51,423 nucleotides of DNA. Source: Nocardioides sp. J54. GTDB taxonomy: Bacteria > Actinomycetota > Actinomycetes > Propionibacteriales > Nocardioidaceae. The translations under genes were made by a program, and so were the position numbers. The DNA lies in NCBI RefSeq assembly GCF_000519005.1, contig NZ_JAER01000005.1, forward strand, positions 1 to 51,423, in the 5' to 3' direction. Every line of letters begins with the position of its first letter. The first letter of the stretch is position 1. The notes beneath the pieces were generated by a model. That model had not been told where the DNA came from. It was given only the letters and a program-made list of their open reading frames with translations, and searched no databases. Of the stretch, positions 40,707 through 49,155 are shown in pieces.

Positions 40707-42986
40707 GTGAGCCAGGTGGATTCCAGCGGCGTGCCGCCGTCCGCCCACACCCCGGCGTACCAGACCGCCGACCTCACGACCTGCGACACCGAGCCGATCC
40801 ACATCCCGGGGGCCATCCAGCCGCACGGCTGCCTGCTCGCCGTCGACCACGCCACCGGCCTGGTCGTCACCGCCTCGGAGAACGTGGCAGACCTGCTGGG
40901 CGTGAGCGCGGCCGACGCCCTCGGGCAGGACCTGCGCGCGCTGCTCGGGTCCGAGCTCACCGTCGAGGCCATGGCCCGCGCTGAGCAGGAGGGGCACGAG
41001 CCGCTCGTCGCGCAGGTGCGCCCGGCCCCGGCGGACCCGGACGGGCTGGGCAGCCTGCGCGGCCGCGAGGTCGACGTCGCGGTGCACCTGTCCGCCGACC
41101 GGGTCGTCGTCGAGCTCGAGCCGCTCGCCGACCGTCGGGGGCTCACCTACTCCTCGGCGCGCGCCGCGATGGCCCGCCTGGTCGCCGCCGGCACCGTCTC
41201 CGAGCTGGCCGCACGCCTGGCCGAGGAGGTCTGTGCCGTCACCGGCTTCGACCGGGTGATGGTCTACCGGTTCGACGCCGACTGGAACGGGGAGGTCATC
41301 GCGGAGGACCGGCGCGAGGACCTGAACCCGTTCCTCGGGCTGCACTACCCCGCCACCGACATCCCCGCGCAGGCGCGCCGCCTCTACACGACCAACTGGC
41401 TGCGGCTGATCGCCGACCTGGGCTACCGGCCGGTGCCGCTGCACCCCGTGCTGGACCCGGGGACCGGGCAGCCGCTGGACCTGTCCGGCTCCACCCTGCG
41501 CAGCGTGTCCCCGATCCACGTCGAGTACCTCACCAACATGGGCGTGACCGCCTCCATGTCGGTCTCGCTGGTCGTCGACGGCCAGCTGTGGGGCCTCATC
41601 GCGTGCCACCACTACTCGGGGCCGCACCGCCCGGACCACGAGGCCCGCGCCGCGGCCGAGTACCTCGGCCAGATCTCCTCCAGGATGATGGCCGAGCGCG
41701 AGCGCAGCGACGAGCGGGAGCGCGCCCTGGCCGGCCAGGAGGTGCTCAGCAAGGCCAACGCAGCGCTGCTCGGCGCGGGTGACCGGCTGCTCGAGGTCCT
41801 CGTGAGCGAGCCGGCCGTGCGCCAGCTCGTGGGTGCGCACGGCGTCGCGCTGTGCTTCGACGACCAGATCACCAGCGCCGGGAACGTGCCGCCACCGGAG
41901 ACCTGCCGCCGGATCGCGGAGCTGGTCCGCCGCCCCGACGGCGAGGCGGCGGCGCACGACCACCTGGCCGACCTCGACCCGGACCTGGCCGGGCACGCCC
42001 GGCTGGCGGCCGGGGCCCTGGTGGTCGGCACCGCCGACGACCGCTGGCTCGCCTGGTTCCGCCCCGAGCAGGAGCAGGAGGTCAACTGGGGTGGCGACCC
42101 CAGCAACGCCAAGCTCTACGCCACCGAGGGGTCGGAGGTCCGGCTCTCCCCGCGCAAGTCCTTCGACAAGTGGCGCGAGGTCGTCCGCGGGCACAGCCTG
42201 CCGTGGTCCCCCTCCGACCTCGAGCTGGCCAACTCCCTGCGCCTGCAGGCGTCGACCCTGCTGCTGCACCGGTCACGGGAGCAGATCGCCGTCGCGGAGT
42301 CGTTGCAGCGCAGCGTCGTCACCGACCTCGTCGCCGAGCACCGGGGACTCGAGGTGGCCGCCACCTACCTGCCTGCCAGCGAGTACCAGCTGGGCGGTGA
42401 CTGGTGGGACACCCTCGACCTCGACGACGGCCGGGTCGCGTTCGCCGTCGGTGACGTCGCGGGGCACGGCGTGGCCGCGGTCGCTGCGATGACGCAGATC
42501 CGCACGGCGCTGCGTGCGCACCTCTTCGCCGGCACCCCGGCCACCGCGAGCCTCGACCTGCTCGACCGCATGATGGCGACGCTGATGGGCGACCAGGTCG
42601 CCTCGGCGATCGTCGTCGTGGTCGATCCCGCGACCGGGGAGCTGGAGATCGTCAACGCCGGCCACCCCGCGCCCCTGCTGTACGGCGACGGGCCGGCCCG
42701 CGTGCTGGAGGGGGACCACCGAGCCCTGCTCGGCGTGGGCATGGGCGGCGCCGTCGCGACCACCGCGACCCTGGCGCCCGGGGCGACCCTGCTGCTGTTC
42801 ACCGACGGCCTGATCGAGCGCCGCGGGCGCGACCTGGTCGAGAGCGTCGAGGACCTCCGCCGCTCGGGAGAGCCCGGTCCGCGTGCCGGCGGCACCGCCC
42901 CCTGGTCGTCCGCCCTGGTCGACTCCGTGCCGGGCAACCGCGACGACGACACGACCGTCGTCGCGATCCGCCGTACCTCCGGCTGA
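40707..42986 (+). CDS. Bacteriophytochrome with SpoIIE/PP2C phosphatase output
   Basis: The 759-residue protein has a full photosensory core. The PAS region carries the biliverdin-binding Cys26 in TTCDTEPIHIPGAIQPHG. The GAF domain has MVYRFDADWNGEVIAEDR, PATDIP (Asp218) and SPIHVEYLTNMGV. The PHY domain has a tongue with VNWGGDP and PRKSF (482-486). From about residue 520 a coiled linker leads to a SpoIIE-type PP2C domain: GGDWWD (563-568), GDVAGHG (582-588), NAGHPAPLL and LLLFTDGLIERR. It should turn red/far-red light into dephosphorylation of an anti-sigma antagonist or similar. No bphO heme oxygenase and no anti-sigma gene is nearby. Confidence 0.93.
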   Translation: MSQVDSSGVPPSAHTPAYQTADLTTCDTEPIHIPGAIQPHGCLLAVDHATGLVVTASENVADLLGVSAADALGQDLRALLGSELTVEAMARAEQEGHEPLVAQVRPAPADPDGLGSLRGREVDVAVHLSADRVVVELEPLADRRGLTYSSARAAMARLVAAGTVSELAARLAEEVCAVTGFDRVMVYRFDADWNGEVIAEDRREDLNPFLGLHYPATDIPAQARRLYTTNWLRLIADLGYRPVPLHPVLDPGTGQPLDLSGSTLRSVSPIHVEYLTNMGVTASMSVSLVVDGQLWGLIACHHYSGPHRPDHEARAAAEYLGQISSRMMAERERSDERERALAGQEVLSKANAALLGAGDRLLEVLVSEPAVRQLVGAHGVALCFDDQITSAGNVPPPETCRRIAELVRRPDGEAAAHDHLADLDPDLAGHARLAAGALVVGTADDRWLAWFRPEQEQEVNWGGDPSNAKLYATEGSEVRLSPRKSFDKWREVVRGHSLPWSPSDLELANSLRLQASTLLLHRSREQIAVAESLQRSVVTDLVAEHRGLEVAATYLPASEYQLGGDWWDTLDLDDGRVAFAVGDVAGHGVAAVAAMTQIRTALRAHLFAGTPATASLDLLDRMMATLMGDQVASAIVVVVDPATGELEIVNAGHPAPLLYGDGPARVLEGDHRALLGVGMGGAVATTATLAPGATLLLFTDGLIERRGRDLVESVEDLRRSGEPGPRAGGTAPWSSALVDSVPGNRDDDTTVVAIRRTSG

Positions 42987-42992
42987 AGGCGC

Positions 42993-43307
42993 TCAGGCCC
43001 CGGACTCGTCCTCGGCGAACTGCTCGTGGTTGCGGATGACCTCGGCGATGATCACGTTGAGGATCTTCTCCGCGAAGTGCGGGTCGAGGCCGGAGCTCTC
43101 CGCCATCGACCGCAGCCGCGCGATCTGGACCGCCTCGCGGGCCGGGTCGGCGGGCGGCATGCCGGCGCGGGCCTTCAGCCGGCCGACCTGCTCGGTGCAC
43201 TTGAACCGCTCGGCCAGCAGGTGCACGAGGGCGGCGTCGAGGTTGTCGATGCTCGACCGGAGTCGGTGGAGCTCGGCCCGGGCGTCGTCAGCACTCACGG
43301 GCTCCAT
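42993..43307 (-). CDS. Chorismate mutase, AroQ type
   Basis: The 104-residue all-helical protein carries the AroQ pattern: [51 protein letters not shown]. It converts chorismate to prephenate for Phe and Tyr synthesis. No signal peptide, so cytoplasmic. ATG 43307 is used; GTG 43295 is also possible. Divergent from a TrpB-like gene, so two aromatic amino-acid genes stand side by side. Confidence 0.9.
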   Translation of the reverse strand: MEPVSADDARAELHRLRSSIDNLDAALVHLLAERFKCTEQVGRLKARAGMPPADPAREAVQIARLRSMAESSGLDPHFAEKILNVIIAEVIRNHEQFAEDESGA

Positions 43308-43364
43308 CCTGCCCTACGATCCGGACCACCCCCCGCCGCCAACCGAAGACCGAGAGGGCGCCCC

Positions 43365-44717
43365 ATGAGCGACCAGGTGATGTACACCCTCGAGCCGGAC
43401 GAGCAGCCGACGCACTGGTACAACGTCGTCGCGGACCTGCCCGTCCCCCCGCCCCCGCCGCTGCACCCCGGCACCCGCGCGCCGGTCGGCCCCGACGACC
43501 TCGCGCCGCTCTTCCCGCCGGAGCTCATCGCCCAGGAGGTGAGCGCCGAGCGCTACGTCGAGATCCCCGAGCCGGTCCTCGACGTCTACCGGCAGTACCG
43601 CCCGAGCCCGCTCTACCGCGCCCGGCGCTGGGAGCAGCACCTCGGCACGTCCGCGCGGATCTACTACAAGTACGAGGGCGTCTCCCCCGCCGGCTCGCAC
43701 AAGGTCAACACCGCGGTCCCGCAGGTCTACTACAACCAGCTCAACGGCATCACCCGGCTCACGACCGAGACCGGCGCCGGCCAGTGGGGCACCGCCCTGT
43801 CGTACGCCGCCGCGCTGTTCGGCGTCGAGTGCGAGGTGTGGCAGGTCGGGGCGTCGTACGACACCAAGCCGCAGCGGCGCACGCTGATCGAGGTCTTCGG
43901 GGGCACGGTGCACCGCTCCCCCAGCCGGCTCACCGAGGCCGGCAAGGCGTTCGCCGAGGACCACCCCGGCTCGCTCGGCATCGCGATCTCCGAGGCCGTC
44001 GAGGTCGCCGCGCAGGACCCGGGCGCGAAGTACGCGCTCGGCTCGGTGCTCAACCACGTGCTGCTGCACCAGACCGTGATCGGCGAGGAGGCACTGCGCC
44101 AGCTGGCCAAGGCCGGCGAGCCCGGCGCCGACCTCGTGGTCGGCTGCGCGGGCGGCGGCTCCAACTTCGCGGGCCTGTCGTTCCCGTTCCTGCGCGAGAA
44201 GCTGGCGGGCAACCAGGACCCGCGGATCCTCGCGGTGGAGCCGAGCTCGTGCCCGACGCTGACGCGCGGCGAGTACCGCTACGACTTCGGCGACACCGCC
44301 GGCCTGACACCCCTGATGAAGATGCACACGCTGGGCCACGACTTCGTCCCGTCGCCGATCCACGCCGGCGGCCTGCGCTACCACGGCATGGCGCCGCTGG
44401 TCTCGCACGCAGTCGAGCAGGGCTACATCGACGCCGTCGCGCTGCACCAGAACGAGTGCTTCGACGCCGCCGTCGAGTTCGCCCGCACCCAGGGCGTCGT
44501 CCCGGCGCCGGAGTCGTCGCACGCACTCGCACAGGTGCGTCGCGAGGCGCTCGCCGCCGCGGAGACCGGCGCCGAGCCGGTCATCGTCGTCGGCCTCTCC
44601 GGGCACGGGCTGCTCGAGCTGGGCGCCTACGCGACCTACCTGTCCGGGAACCTCGAGGACGACCCGCTCTCCGACGCGGCCCTCGCCGAGGCTCTGGCCA
44701 ACGTCCCGGTGGTGTGA
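43365..44717 (+). CDS. TrpB2-type tryptophan synthase beta-like enzyme
   Basis: This PLP enzyme of 450 residues starts [20 protein letters not shown], the N-terminus of the long TrpB2 form. It has GRP-like [16 protein letters not shown], the PLP lysine in [20 protein letters not shown] with the catalytic Glu and the phosphate loop [10 protein letters not shown]. TrpB2 proteins make tryptophan from indole and serine but lack normal TrpA contacts; no trpA or other trp gene is adjacent. It may salvage indole or act as a spare TrpB. ATG 43365 follows GAGAGGG. Confidence 0.92.
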   Translation: MSDQVMYTLEPDEQPTHWYNVVADLPVPPPPPLHPGTRAPVGPDDLAPLFPPELIAQEVSAERYVEIPEPVLDVYRQYRPSPLYRARRWEQHLGTSARIYYKYEGVSPAGSHKVNTAVPQVYYNQLNGITRLTTETGAGQWGTALSYAAALFGVECEVWQVGASYDTKPQRRTLIEVFGGTVHRSPSRLTEAGKAFAEDHPGSLGIAISEAVEVAAQDPGAKYALGSVLNHVLLHQTVIGEEALRQLAKAGEPGADLVVGCAGGGSNFAGLSFPFLREKLAGNQDPRILAVEPSSCPTLTRGEYRYDFGDTAGLTPLMKMHTLGHDFVPSPIHAGGLRYHGMAPLVSHAVEQGYIDAVALHQNECFDAAVEFARTQGVVPAPESSHALAQVRREALAAAETGAEPVIVVGLSGHGLLELGAYATYLSGNLEDDPLSDAALAEALANVPVV

Positions 44718-44724
44718 GGACCCG

Positions 44725-45207
44725 ATGACCGTCGTCGTCCGCCCGGCCTCCGTCGCCGACGTGGACGCGGTCGTGGCGGTCGGCCACGCGACGTGGCCGG
44801 CCGCCTACACCGCCCTCGCCGGGGAGGAGTACGTCGAGCGCGGGCTGGCGGAGCTGTGGGCACCCGACGACGTCGCCCGCGCCGTCGAGGCCGGGATGGT
44901 GCTGGTCGCGGAGTCGGGCGGCGAGGTCACCGGCATGGTGATGTGCTCCGTCGCCGACGGCGTGCTCACGATCTGGAAGCTGTACGTCGTACCCACCCGG
45001 CAGCGGCGCGGCACCGGGTCCGCGCTGCTCGCCGCCGTCCTCGCGGGCCCCGGCGCACGGGCCCGCGAGGTGCGCCTGGCCTACATGGCCGGGCACGAGC
45101 AGGCCCGGCGGTTCTACGGGGGCCACGGGTTCGTCGAGACCCACCGCAGCCCCGACGAGCGGGGCGGTCCGGACGACGTGTGGATGCGCCTGGCGTTGCG
45201 TGGGTAG
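44725..45207 (+). CDS. GNAT-family N-acetyltransferase
   Basis: The 160-residue protein shows the GNAT core: TVVVRPASVADVDAVVAVGH at the start, WKLYVVPTRQRRGTGSALLA as acetyl-CoA loop and ARRFYGGHGFVETHRS near the end. The substrate is unknown. It starts 7 nt after trpB2 behind GTGAGGA and is probably cotranscribed with it, which hints at an amino acid-related or detoxifying acetylation, but this is only context. Confidence 0.88.
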   Translation: MTVVVRPASVADVDAVVAVGHATWPAAYTALAGEEYVERGLAELWAPDDVARAVEAGMVLVAESGGEVTGMVMCSVADGVLTIWKLYVVPTRQRRGTGSALLAAVLAGPGARAREVRLAYMAGHEQARRFYGGHGFVETHRSPDERGGPDDVWMRLALRG

Positions 45208-45210
45208 CGC

Positions 45211-45242
45211 CCGGGAAATGGCGTGTGCAACGCATTTCCCGG
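45211..45242. promoter_or_regulatory. Long perfect palindrome upstream of rtcB
   Basis: CCGGGAAATG (45211-45220) and CATTTCCCGG (45233-45242) form a perfect 10-bp inverted repeat; the 12-nt interior can partly pair too. It begins 3 nt after the GNAT stop codon and ends 4 nt before TAGCCT (45247-45252), a possible rtcB -10. It could terminate the trpB2-GNAT transcript or be an operator over the rtcB -35. Confidence 0.6.
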
Positions 45243-45315
45243 TCCCTAGCCTCGTCCGTCGGCCCGCACCCGGCGGGTCCTCGGCACCAGAAGGGCAACG
45301 ACACAGGAACCATCG

Positions 45316-46497
45316 ATGGAGAAGATCACCCCGAAGCTCCTCAGCTGGGCTTCGATCCTCGAGCAGGGCACCCGCGACCAGGCGGTGACGACGGCCAGCA
45401 TGCCGTTCATCCACCCGCACCTCGCGCTGATGCCCGACGCCCACCTGGGCCTGGGCGCGACGGTGGGGTCGGTCATCCCGACCCTCGGCGCGATCATCCC
45501 GGCCGCGGTCGGCGTCGACATCGGCTGCGGCATGATCGCGGTGCGCACCCAGCTCACCCTGCCCGAGCTGCCGGCCGACCGGCGGCCGCTGCGCGAGGCC
45601 ATCGAGCGGGCCGTCCCGCTCTCCGCCGGCGCCGCGAACCGGAAGGTCTCCCGCGAGCACACCGAGCACCGGCTCGAGGAGCTCACGGCGGCCGCGGAGC
45701 AGGCCGGCTTCGAGCCCGGCCGCTACGCGAAGACGTGGGAGCTGCAGCTGGGGACGCTCGGGTCGGGCAACCACTTCATCGAGGTCACCGTCGACGAGGA
45801 GCAGCGGGTGTGGCTGTTCCTGCACTCCGGCTCGCGGGGCGTGGGCAACAAGATCGCGCAGAAGCACATCAAGGTCGCCCGCGACCTGTGCGAGAAGTGG
45901 TGGATCGACCTGCCCGACAAGGACCTCGCCTACCTCTCGGAGGGCACCGACGAGTTCTGGGCCTACATCCGCGAGATGCGGTGGGCGCAGCGCTACGCCC
46001 TGCTCAACCGCGAGGAGATGATGGACCGGGTGGTCCGCCAGTTCGCGGAGTGGGTCGGCCTCGGCTCGGCCGACGAGGTGGAGCGGACCGAGGAGGTCAA
46101 CTGCCACCACAACTACACCGAGCAGGAGCACCACTTCGGCAAGGACGTGTGGCTCTCCCGCAAGGGCGCGATCAACGCCGAGCGCGGCCGGATGGGACTC
46201 ATCCCGGGCTCGATGGGGACGGCGTCGTACGTCGTCAGCGGGCTGGGCAACCCGGTGGCGCTCAACTCGGCACCGCACGGCGCCGGGCGGGAGTACTCCC
46301 GGTCGAGGGCACGGCGCACCTTCACCCGGGAGCAGCTGCGGGAGGCGATGACCGGCATCGAGTACCGCGACACCGACGCGTTCATCGACGAGATCCCGGC
46401 GGCGTACAAGGACATCGACCAGGTCATGGCCGACGCCGCCGACCTGGTCGAGGTCCGGCACACGCTGCGCCAGATCGTGAACGTCAAGGGCGACTGA
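45316..46497 (+). CDS. rtcB: RtcB-family RNA ligase
   Basis: RtcB joins RNA 2',3'-cyclic phosphate or 3'-phosphate ends to 5'-OH ends using GTP and Mn. The 393-residue protein has the metal and active-site motifs MPDAHLGLGATVG, VGVDIGCGMIAV, LGSGNHFIEV, HSGSRGVGN, NCHHNY, SRKGA and NSAPHGAGR (guanylated His). It is the shorter form common in bacteria. ATG 45316 follows AGGAA. No rtcA, rtcR or archease gene is next to it. It may work in RNA repair under stress. Confidence 0.95.
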   Translation: MEKITPKLLSWASILEQGTRDQAVTTASMPFIHPHLALMPDAHLGLGATVGSVIPTLGAIIPAAVGVDIGCGMIAVRTQLTLPELPADRRPLREAIERAVPLSAGAANRKVSREHTEHRLEELTAAAEQAGFEPGRYAKTWELQLGTLGSGNHFIEVTVDEEQRVWLFLHSGSRGVGNKIAQKHIKVARDLCEKWWIDLPDKDLAYLSEGTDEFWAYIREMRWAQRYALLNREEMMDRVVRQFAEWVGLGSADEVERTEEVNCHHNYTEQEHHFGKDVWLSRKGAINAERGRMGLIPGSMGTASYVVSGLGNPVALNSAPHGAGREYSRSRARRTFTREQLREAMTGIEYRDTDAFIDEIPAAYKDIDQVMADAADLVEVRHTLRQIVNVKGD

Positions 46498-46553
46498 TCG
46501 GTGGTCGGGACCCCTCGGTGACAGCGGCTGGGGCGGTCGGTTTGAATGTCCGG

Positions 46554-47174
46554 ATGGAGGACGACCATCCCGACCTGCCCTGGCCGCTGACCGGCGCGGA
46601 CTCCCTGCGCGACGAGGTCCTCGCGGCCTACGCCGACCCTGCCCGCGGGCACCACGGCGTCGACCACCTGCGCGAGGTGCTGCGTCGCCTCGACGAGCTG
46701 GAGGAGGCCGGGGCCCGCTACGACCGGGTGCCGGTGCAGCTGGCTGCGTGGTTCCACGACGCCGTCTACGACGGCGAGCGGGACGCCGAGGAGCGCTCGG
46801 CCGTGTGGGCCGAGCACGCGCTCGCGCCGCTCGTGGACGAGGCGACCGTCGCCGAGGTGACCCGGCTGGTGCGGCTCACCGAGCACCACCGGCCCGAGCC
46901 GGAGGACGGGAACGGGTGCGCACTGTCCGACGCCGACCTCGCGATCCTGGCCTCGGGCGCGCAGCGCTACGACCAGTACGTCGCAGCGGTCCGCAAGGAG
47001 TACGCGCACCTGCCCGACGAGGTGTTCGCCGCCGGCCGCGGCGACGTCCTGCGCCAGCTCGCCGCCAAGCCACGGCTCTTCCACACCGCGCACGGCCTGG
47101 CCACCTGGGAGGAGCCCGCCCGGGCGAACCTCGCGCGGGAGCTGGAGAAGCTGCCGCCCGCGGAGGCGGACTGA
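46554..47174 (+). CDS. HD-superfamily metal-dependent phosphohydrolase
   Basis: The 206-residue protein has an HD-domain pattern: RGHHGVDHLREVLRRLDEL with the first His, AAWFHDAVYDGERDAEERSA with the HD pair, and LVRLTEHHRPEPEDG and LSDADLAIL with later metal ligands. This matches the predicted HD phosphohydrolases of the COG4339 type; the substrate is unknown. It lies 56 nt after rtcB, so cotranscription is possible, but TTGAAT 6 nt before the ATG suggests its own leaderless transcript. Confidence 0.85.
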   Translation: MEDDHPDLPWPLTGADSLRDEVLAAYADPARGHHGVDHLREVLRRLDELEEAGARYDRVPVQLAAWFHDAVYDGERDAEERSAVWAEHALAPLVDEATVAEVTRLVRLTEHHRPEPEDGNGCALSDADLAILASGAQRYDQYVAAVRKEYAHLPDEVFAAGRGDVLRQLAAKPRLFHTAHGLATWEEPARANLARELEKLPPAEAD

Positions 47175-47247
47175 CCCGGACGACGACCGTCGCGGCATGC
47201 TCCGACCGGGCACCGGCGGGGTTGGCCGGGTGCGCACAATGGGGCGT

Positions 47248-47616
47248 GTGGACGACAGCGTGATCTTCGTGGCGCGGGCCCAGGTGCTGGCCGACCTGGC
47301 CGCCCGGGGGCTCGACACACCGGCGTCCGTGAGCCTGCTCGACGAGGCCTGCTCGGAGCGGCGCTGGTGGCTCGAGCAGTGGGCCGAGGGTGCGCCCTAC
47401 ATCGCCGGGCTGATCGCCCAGGACCTGCAGGACGCGCTCGCCGACGAGTTCGGCCGCGACCAGCGCGACGGGCTGTGGCCGGTGTGCTCGCGCTGCGCCG
47501 AGGGGCCGGTGCACGCGCTGCACGTCGACCCCGACCTCGGCGGGCCGGACCCGCGCTGGGTGTGCGAGGAGACCGGCGAGGCGGTCGCGCCGCTGGGCGG
47601 GCTCGCCGGCACCTGA
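47248..47616 (+). CDS. Hypothetical protein with CxxC motif
   Basis: The 122-residue acidic protein has a helical N-terminal half (FVARAQVLADLAARGLDTPA, RRWWLEQWAEGAPYIAGLIA) and a C-terminal half with WPVCSRCAEGPVHALHV and RWVCEETGE, so three Cys and a His could bind zinc. I do not recognise the family. GTG 47248 lies 7 nt after CACAAT, a poor -10. It is convergent with the GntR gene and has no clear operon link. Confidence 0.7.
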   Translation: MDDSVIFVARAQVLADLAARGLDTPASVSLLDEACSERRWWLEQWAEGAPYIAGLIAQDLQDALADEFGRDQRDGLWPVCSRCAEGPVHALHVDPDLGGPDPRWVCEETGEAVAPLGGLAGT

Positions 47617-47654
47617 GCCCGCCTCCGAGTGGCACCCGGGCGGCTGGATCCCGG

Positions 47655-48365
47655 TCAGGCTCGCAGCTGCAGGTGCAGCGTGTAGGCGTCCCCGCGCAGC
47701 ACCGAGCGGGTCATCTCGACCACCGTCTCCTCGCGCATCGCCCGGCGGGTGAAGCGGAGCACCGCGCTGCCCGGTGGGACCTCGAGCAGCGCGGCCTCAC
47801 GACCCGTGGCGACGCCGGCCGCGACCGAGTCGTCGCACCAGGTCGGGCGGGAACCGCGAGCCTCCAGGGCGTCGTACAGGCTGGTGGGGAGGTGGTCCAG
47901 CAGGTCGCCGGCGACCACAGCCGGCAGCCACGTCTCCGACCACCCGAACGGGCGGCCCTCGGCGACCCGCAGGCGCACCCAGTGCACCATCGCGTCGCCG
48001 GGCTGCACCCGGAACGCCGCGGCCATCTCGGGCTCGGCCGGCTCTGCGCCGGCGGCCAGGGTCCGGGTCTCGAGCACCGTGCCGCGCCGGGCGAGGTCCT
48101 CGGTCAGCCCGCGCACCCCCGTGGGGGTGCGGCGCGGCACGGCGACGAACGTCCCGCGACCCGGGTGGCGCTCGAGCACGCCCTCCCCCACCAGCGCGTC
48201 GAGTGCCTGCCGCACGGTCATCCGGGCGACGCCGAACTGGTCGACGAGCTCGCGCTCGGAGGGCGCCGGCGTGCCCGGCGGGCGGTCGGCGACGAGGCCG
48301 CGCACGTACTCGCGGATCGCCACGTGCTTGAGCGACCGCCGTGCCGTACGTCCCTCGGGAGCCAC
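47655..48365 (-). CDS. GntR-family regulator, HutC subfamily (UTRA)
   Basis: The 236-residue protein has an N-terminal winged helix (PSERELVDQFGVARMTVRQA, GEGVLERHPGRGTFVA) and a C-terminal UTRA ligand-binding domain (HWVRLRVAEGRPFGWSETW, LRFTRRAMREETVVEMTRSV). HutC-type regulators answer to sugars, amino acids or similar metabolites; no obvious target operon is adjacent, so it may act at a distance. GTG 48365 has TAGCCT 6 nt upstream. Confidence 0.92.
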   Translation of the reverse strand: MAPEGRTARRSLKHVAIREYVRGLVADRPPGTPAPSERELVDQFGVARMTVRQALDALVGEGVLERHPGRGTFVAVPRRTPTGVRGLTEDLARRGTVLETRTLAAGAEPAEPEMAAAFRVQPGDAMVHWVRLRVAEGRPFGWSETWLPAVVAGDLLDHLPTSLYDALEARGSRPTWCDDSVAAGVATGREAALLEVPPGSAVLRFTRRAMREETVVEMTRSVLRGDAYTLHLQLRA

Positions 48366-48371
48366 CTCATC

Positions 48372-48377
48372 AGGCTA
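48372..48377 (-). promoter_or_regulatory. -10 element of the HutC-type gntR gene (leaderless)
   Basis: TAGCCT on the minus strand lies 6 nt before the GTG at 48365. Confidence 0.55.
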
Positions 48378-48468
48378 GGTAGGCGCACCCGTACCGTCCG
48401 CCGAACCCGGAATCCTTTGCCCGGTTCGCTACCTCATTTCCGAGGGAGGACGCGCACCGCGCGTCGTG

Positions 48469-48482
48469 CGAACACCTGTTCG
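48469..48482. promoter_or_regulatory. LexA-type SOS box upstream of the alkB-like gene
   Basis: CGAACACCTGTTCG fits the actinobacterial/Bacillus-type LexA consensus GAAC-N4-GTTC with matching flanks (GCGAAC...GTTCGA). It sits 10 bp upstream of the TACGCT -10 (48493-48498), so it overlaps the -35 region; LexA bound here should block transcription. Confidence 0.8.
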
Positions 48483-48492
48483 AACGACGGCG

Positions 48493-48498
48493 TACGCT
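48493..48498 (+). promoter_or_regulatory. -10 element of the alkB-like gene (leaderless)
   Basis: TACGCT lies 7 nt before the ATG at 48506, just after the SOS box. Confidence 0.6.
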
Positions 48499-48505
48499 GG
48501 GTGGC

Positions 48506-49129
48506 ATGTCGGTGGACTTCCAGAGCACCCTCTTCGACAGCCCGGCCAGCCACCCGCCGGCCGTCCCGGAGCGGCGCGTCCTGAGTGGCGGCGCCTGGGT
48601 CGACGTGGCCCGCAACTGGCTGCCGGACGCCGACGACGTCTTCGCCACGCTGGTGCGCGACGTGCCCTGGCGGGCGGAGCGACGGGCGATGTACGACCGC
48701 GTCGTCGACGTGCCGCGGCTCGTCTACACCTACATGATCGGCGAGGAGCTGCCCCACCCACGGCTCACCGCCGCCCGGGAGGACCTCAGCGCCCACTACG
48801 CCGGCGAGCTCGGCGAGCCCTTCCGCACCGCCGGCTGCTGCTACTACCGCGACGGCCGCGACAGTGTGGCCTGGCACGGCGACACCATCGGTCGCGGCTC
48901 GACCCACGACACGATGGTCGCGATCGTCTCCCTCGGCGACCCGCGCCGGCTGCACCTGCGCCCGCGTGACCCCGAGCGCCGCGAGGAGTCCTTCGCCGTC
49001 GAGATGGGCCACGGCGACCTCGTCGTCATGGGCGGCTCCTGCCAGCGGACCTGGGAGCACGCCGTGCCGAAGGTCGCCTCGGCCGGCCCGCGGATCTCGG
49101 TGCAGTTCCGCCCGCTCAACGTCTTCTGA
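48506..49129 (+). CDS. AlkB-family 2-oxoglutarate/Fe(II) dioxygenase
   Basis: AlkB-type enzymes repair N-alkylated bases (1-meA, 3-meC) by oxidative demethylation. The 207-residue protein has the Fe ligands in VAWHGDTIG (His-x-Asp) and RTWEHAVPK (His), the 2-oxoglutarate-binding Arg in RISVQFRPL, and family segments VPRLVYTYMIGEELPHPRL and AGCCYYRDGRDS. The N-terminus has no signal peptide. A LexA-type box over its promoter suggests DNA-damage induction, unlike the Ada-controlled alkB of E. coli. Confidence 0.93.
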   Translation: MSVDFQSTLFDSPASHPPAVPERRVLSGGAWVDVARNWLPDADDVFATLVRDVPWRAERRAMYDRVVDVPRLVYTYMIGEELPHPRLTAAREDLSAHYAGELGEPFRTAGCCYYRDGRDSVAWHGDTIGRGSTHDTMVAIVSLGDPRRLHLRPRDPERREESFAVEMGHGDLVVMGGSCQRTWEHAVPKVASAGPRISVQFRPLNVF

Positions 49130-49155
49130 CCGCCACCCGGGCCGGAGACCGGGGT

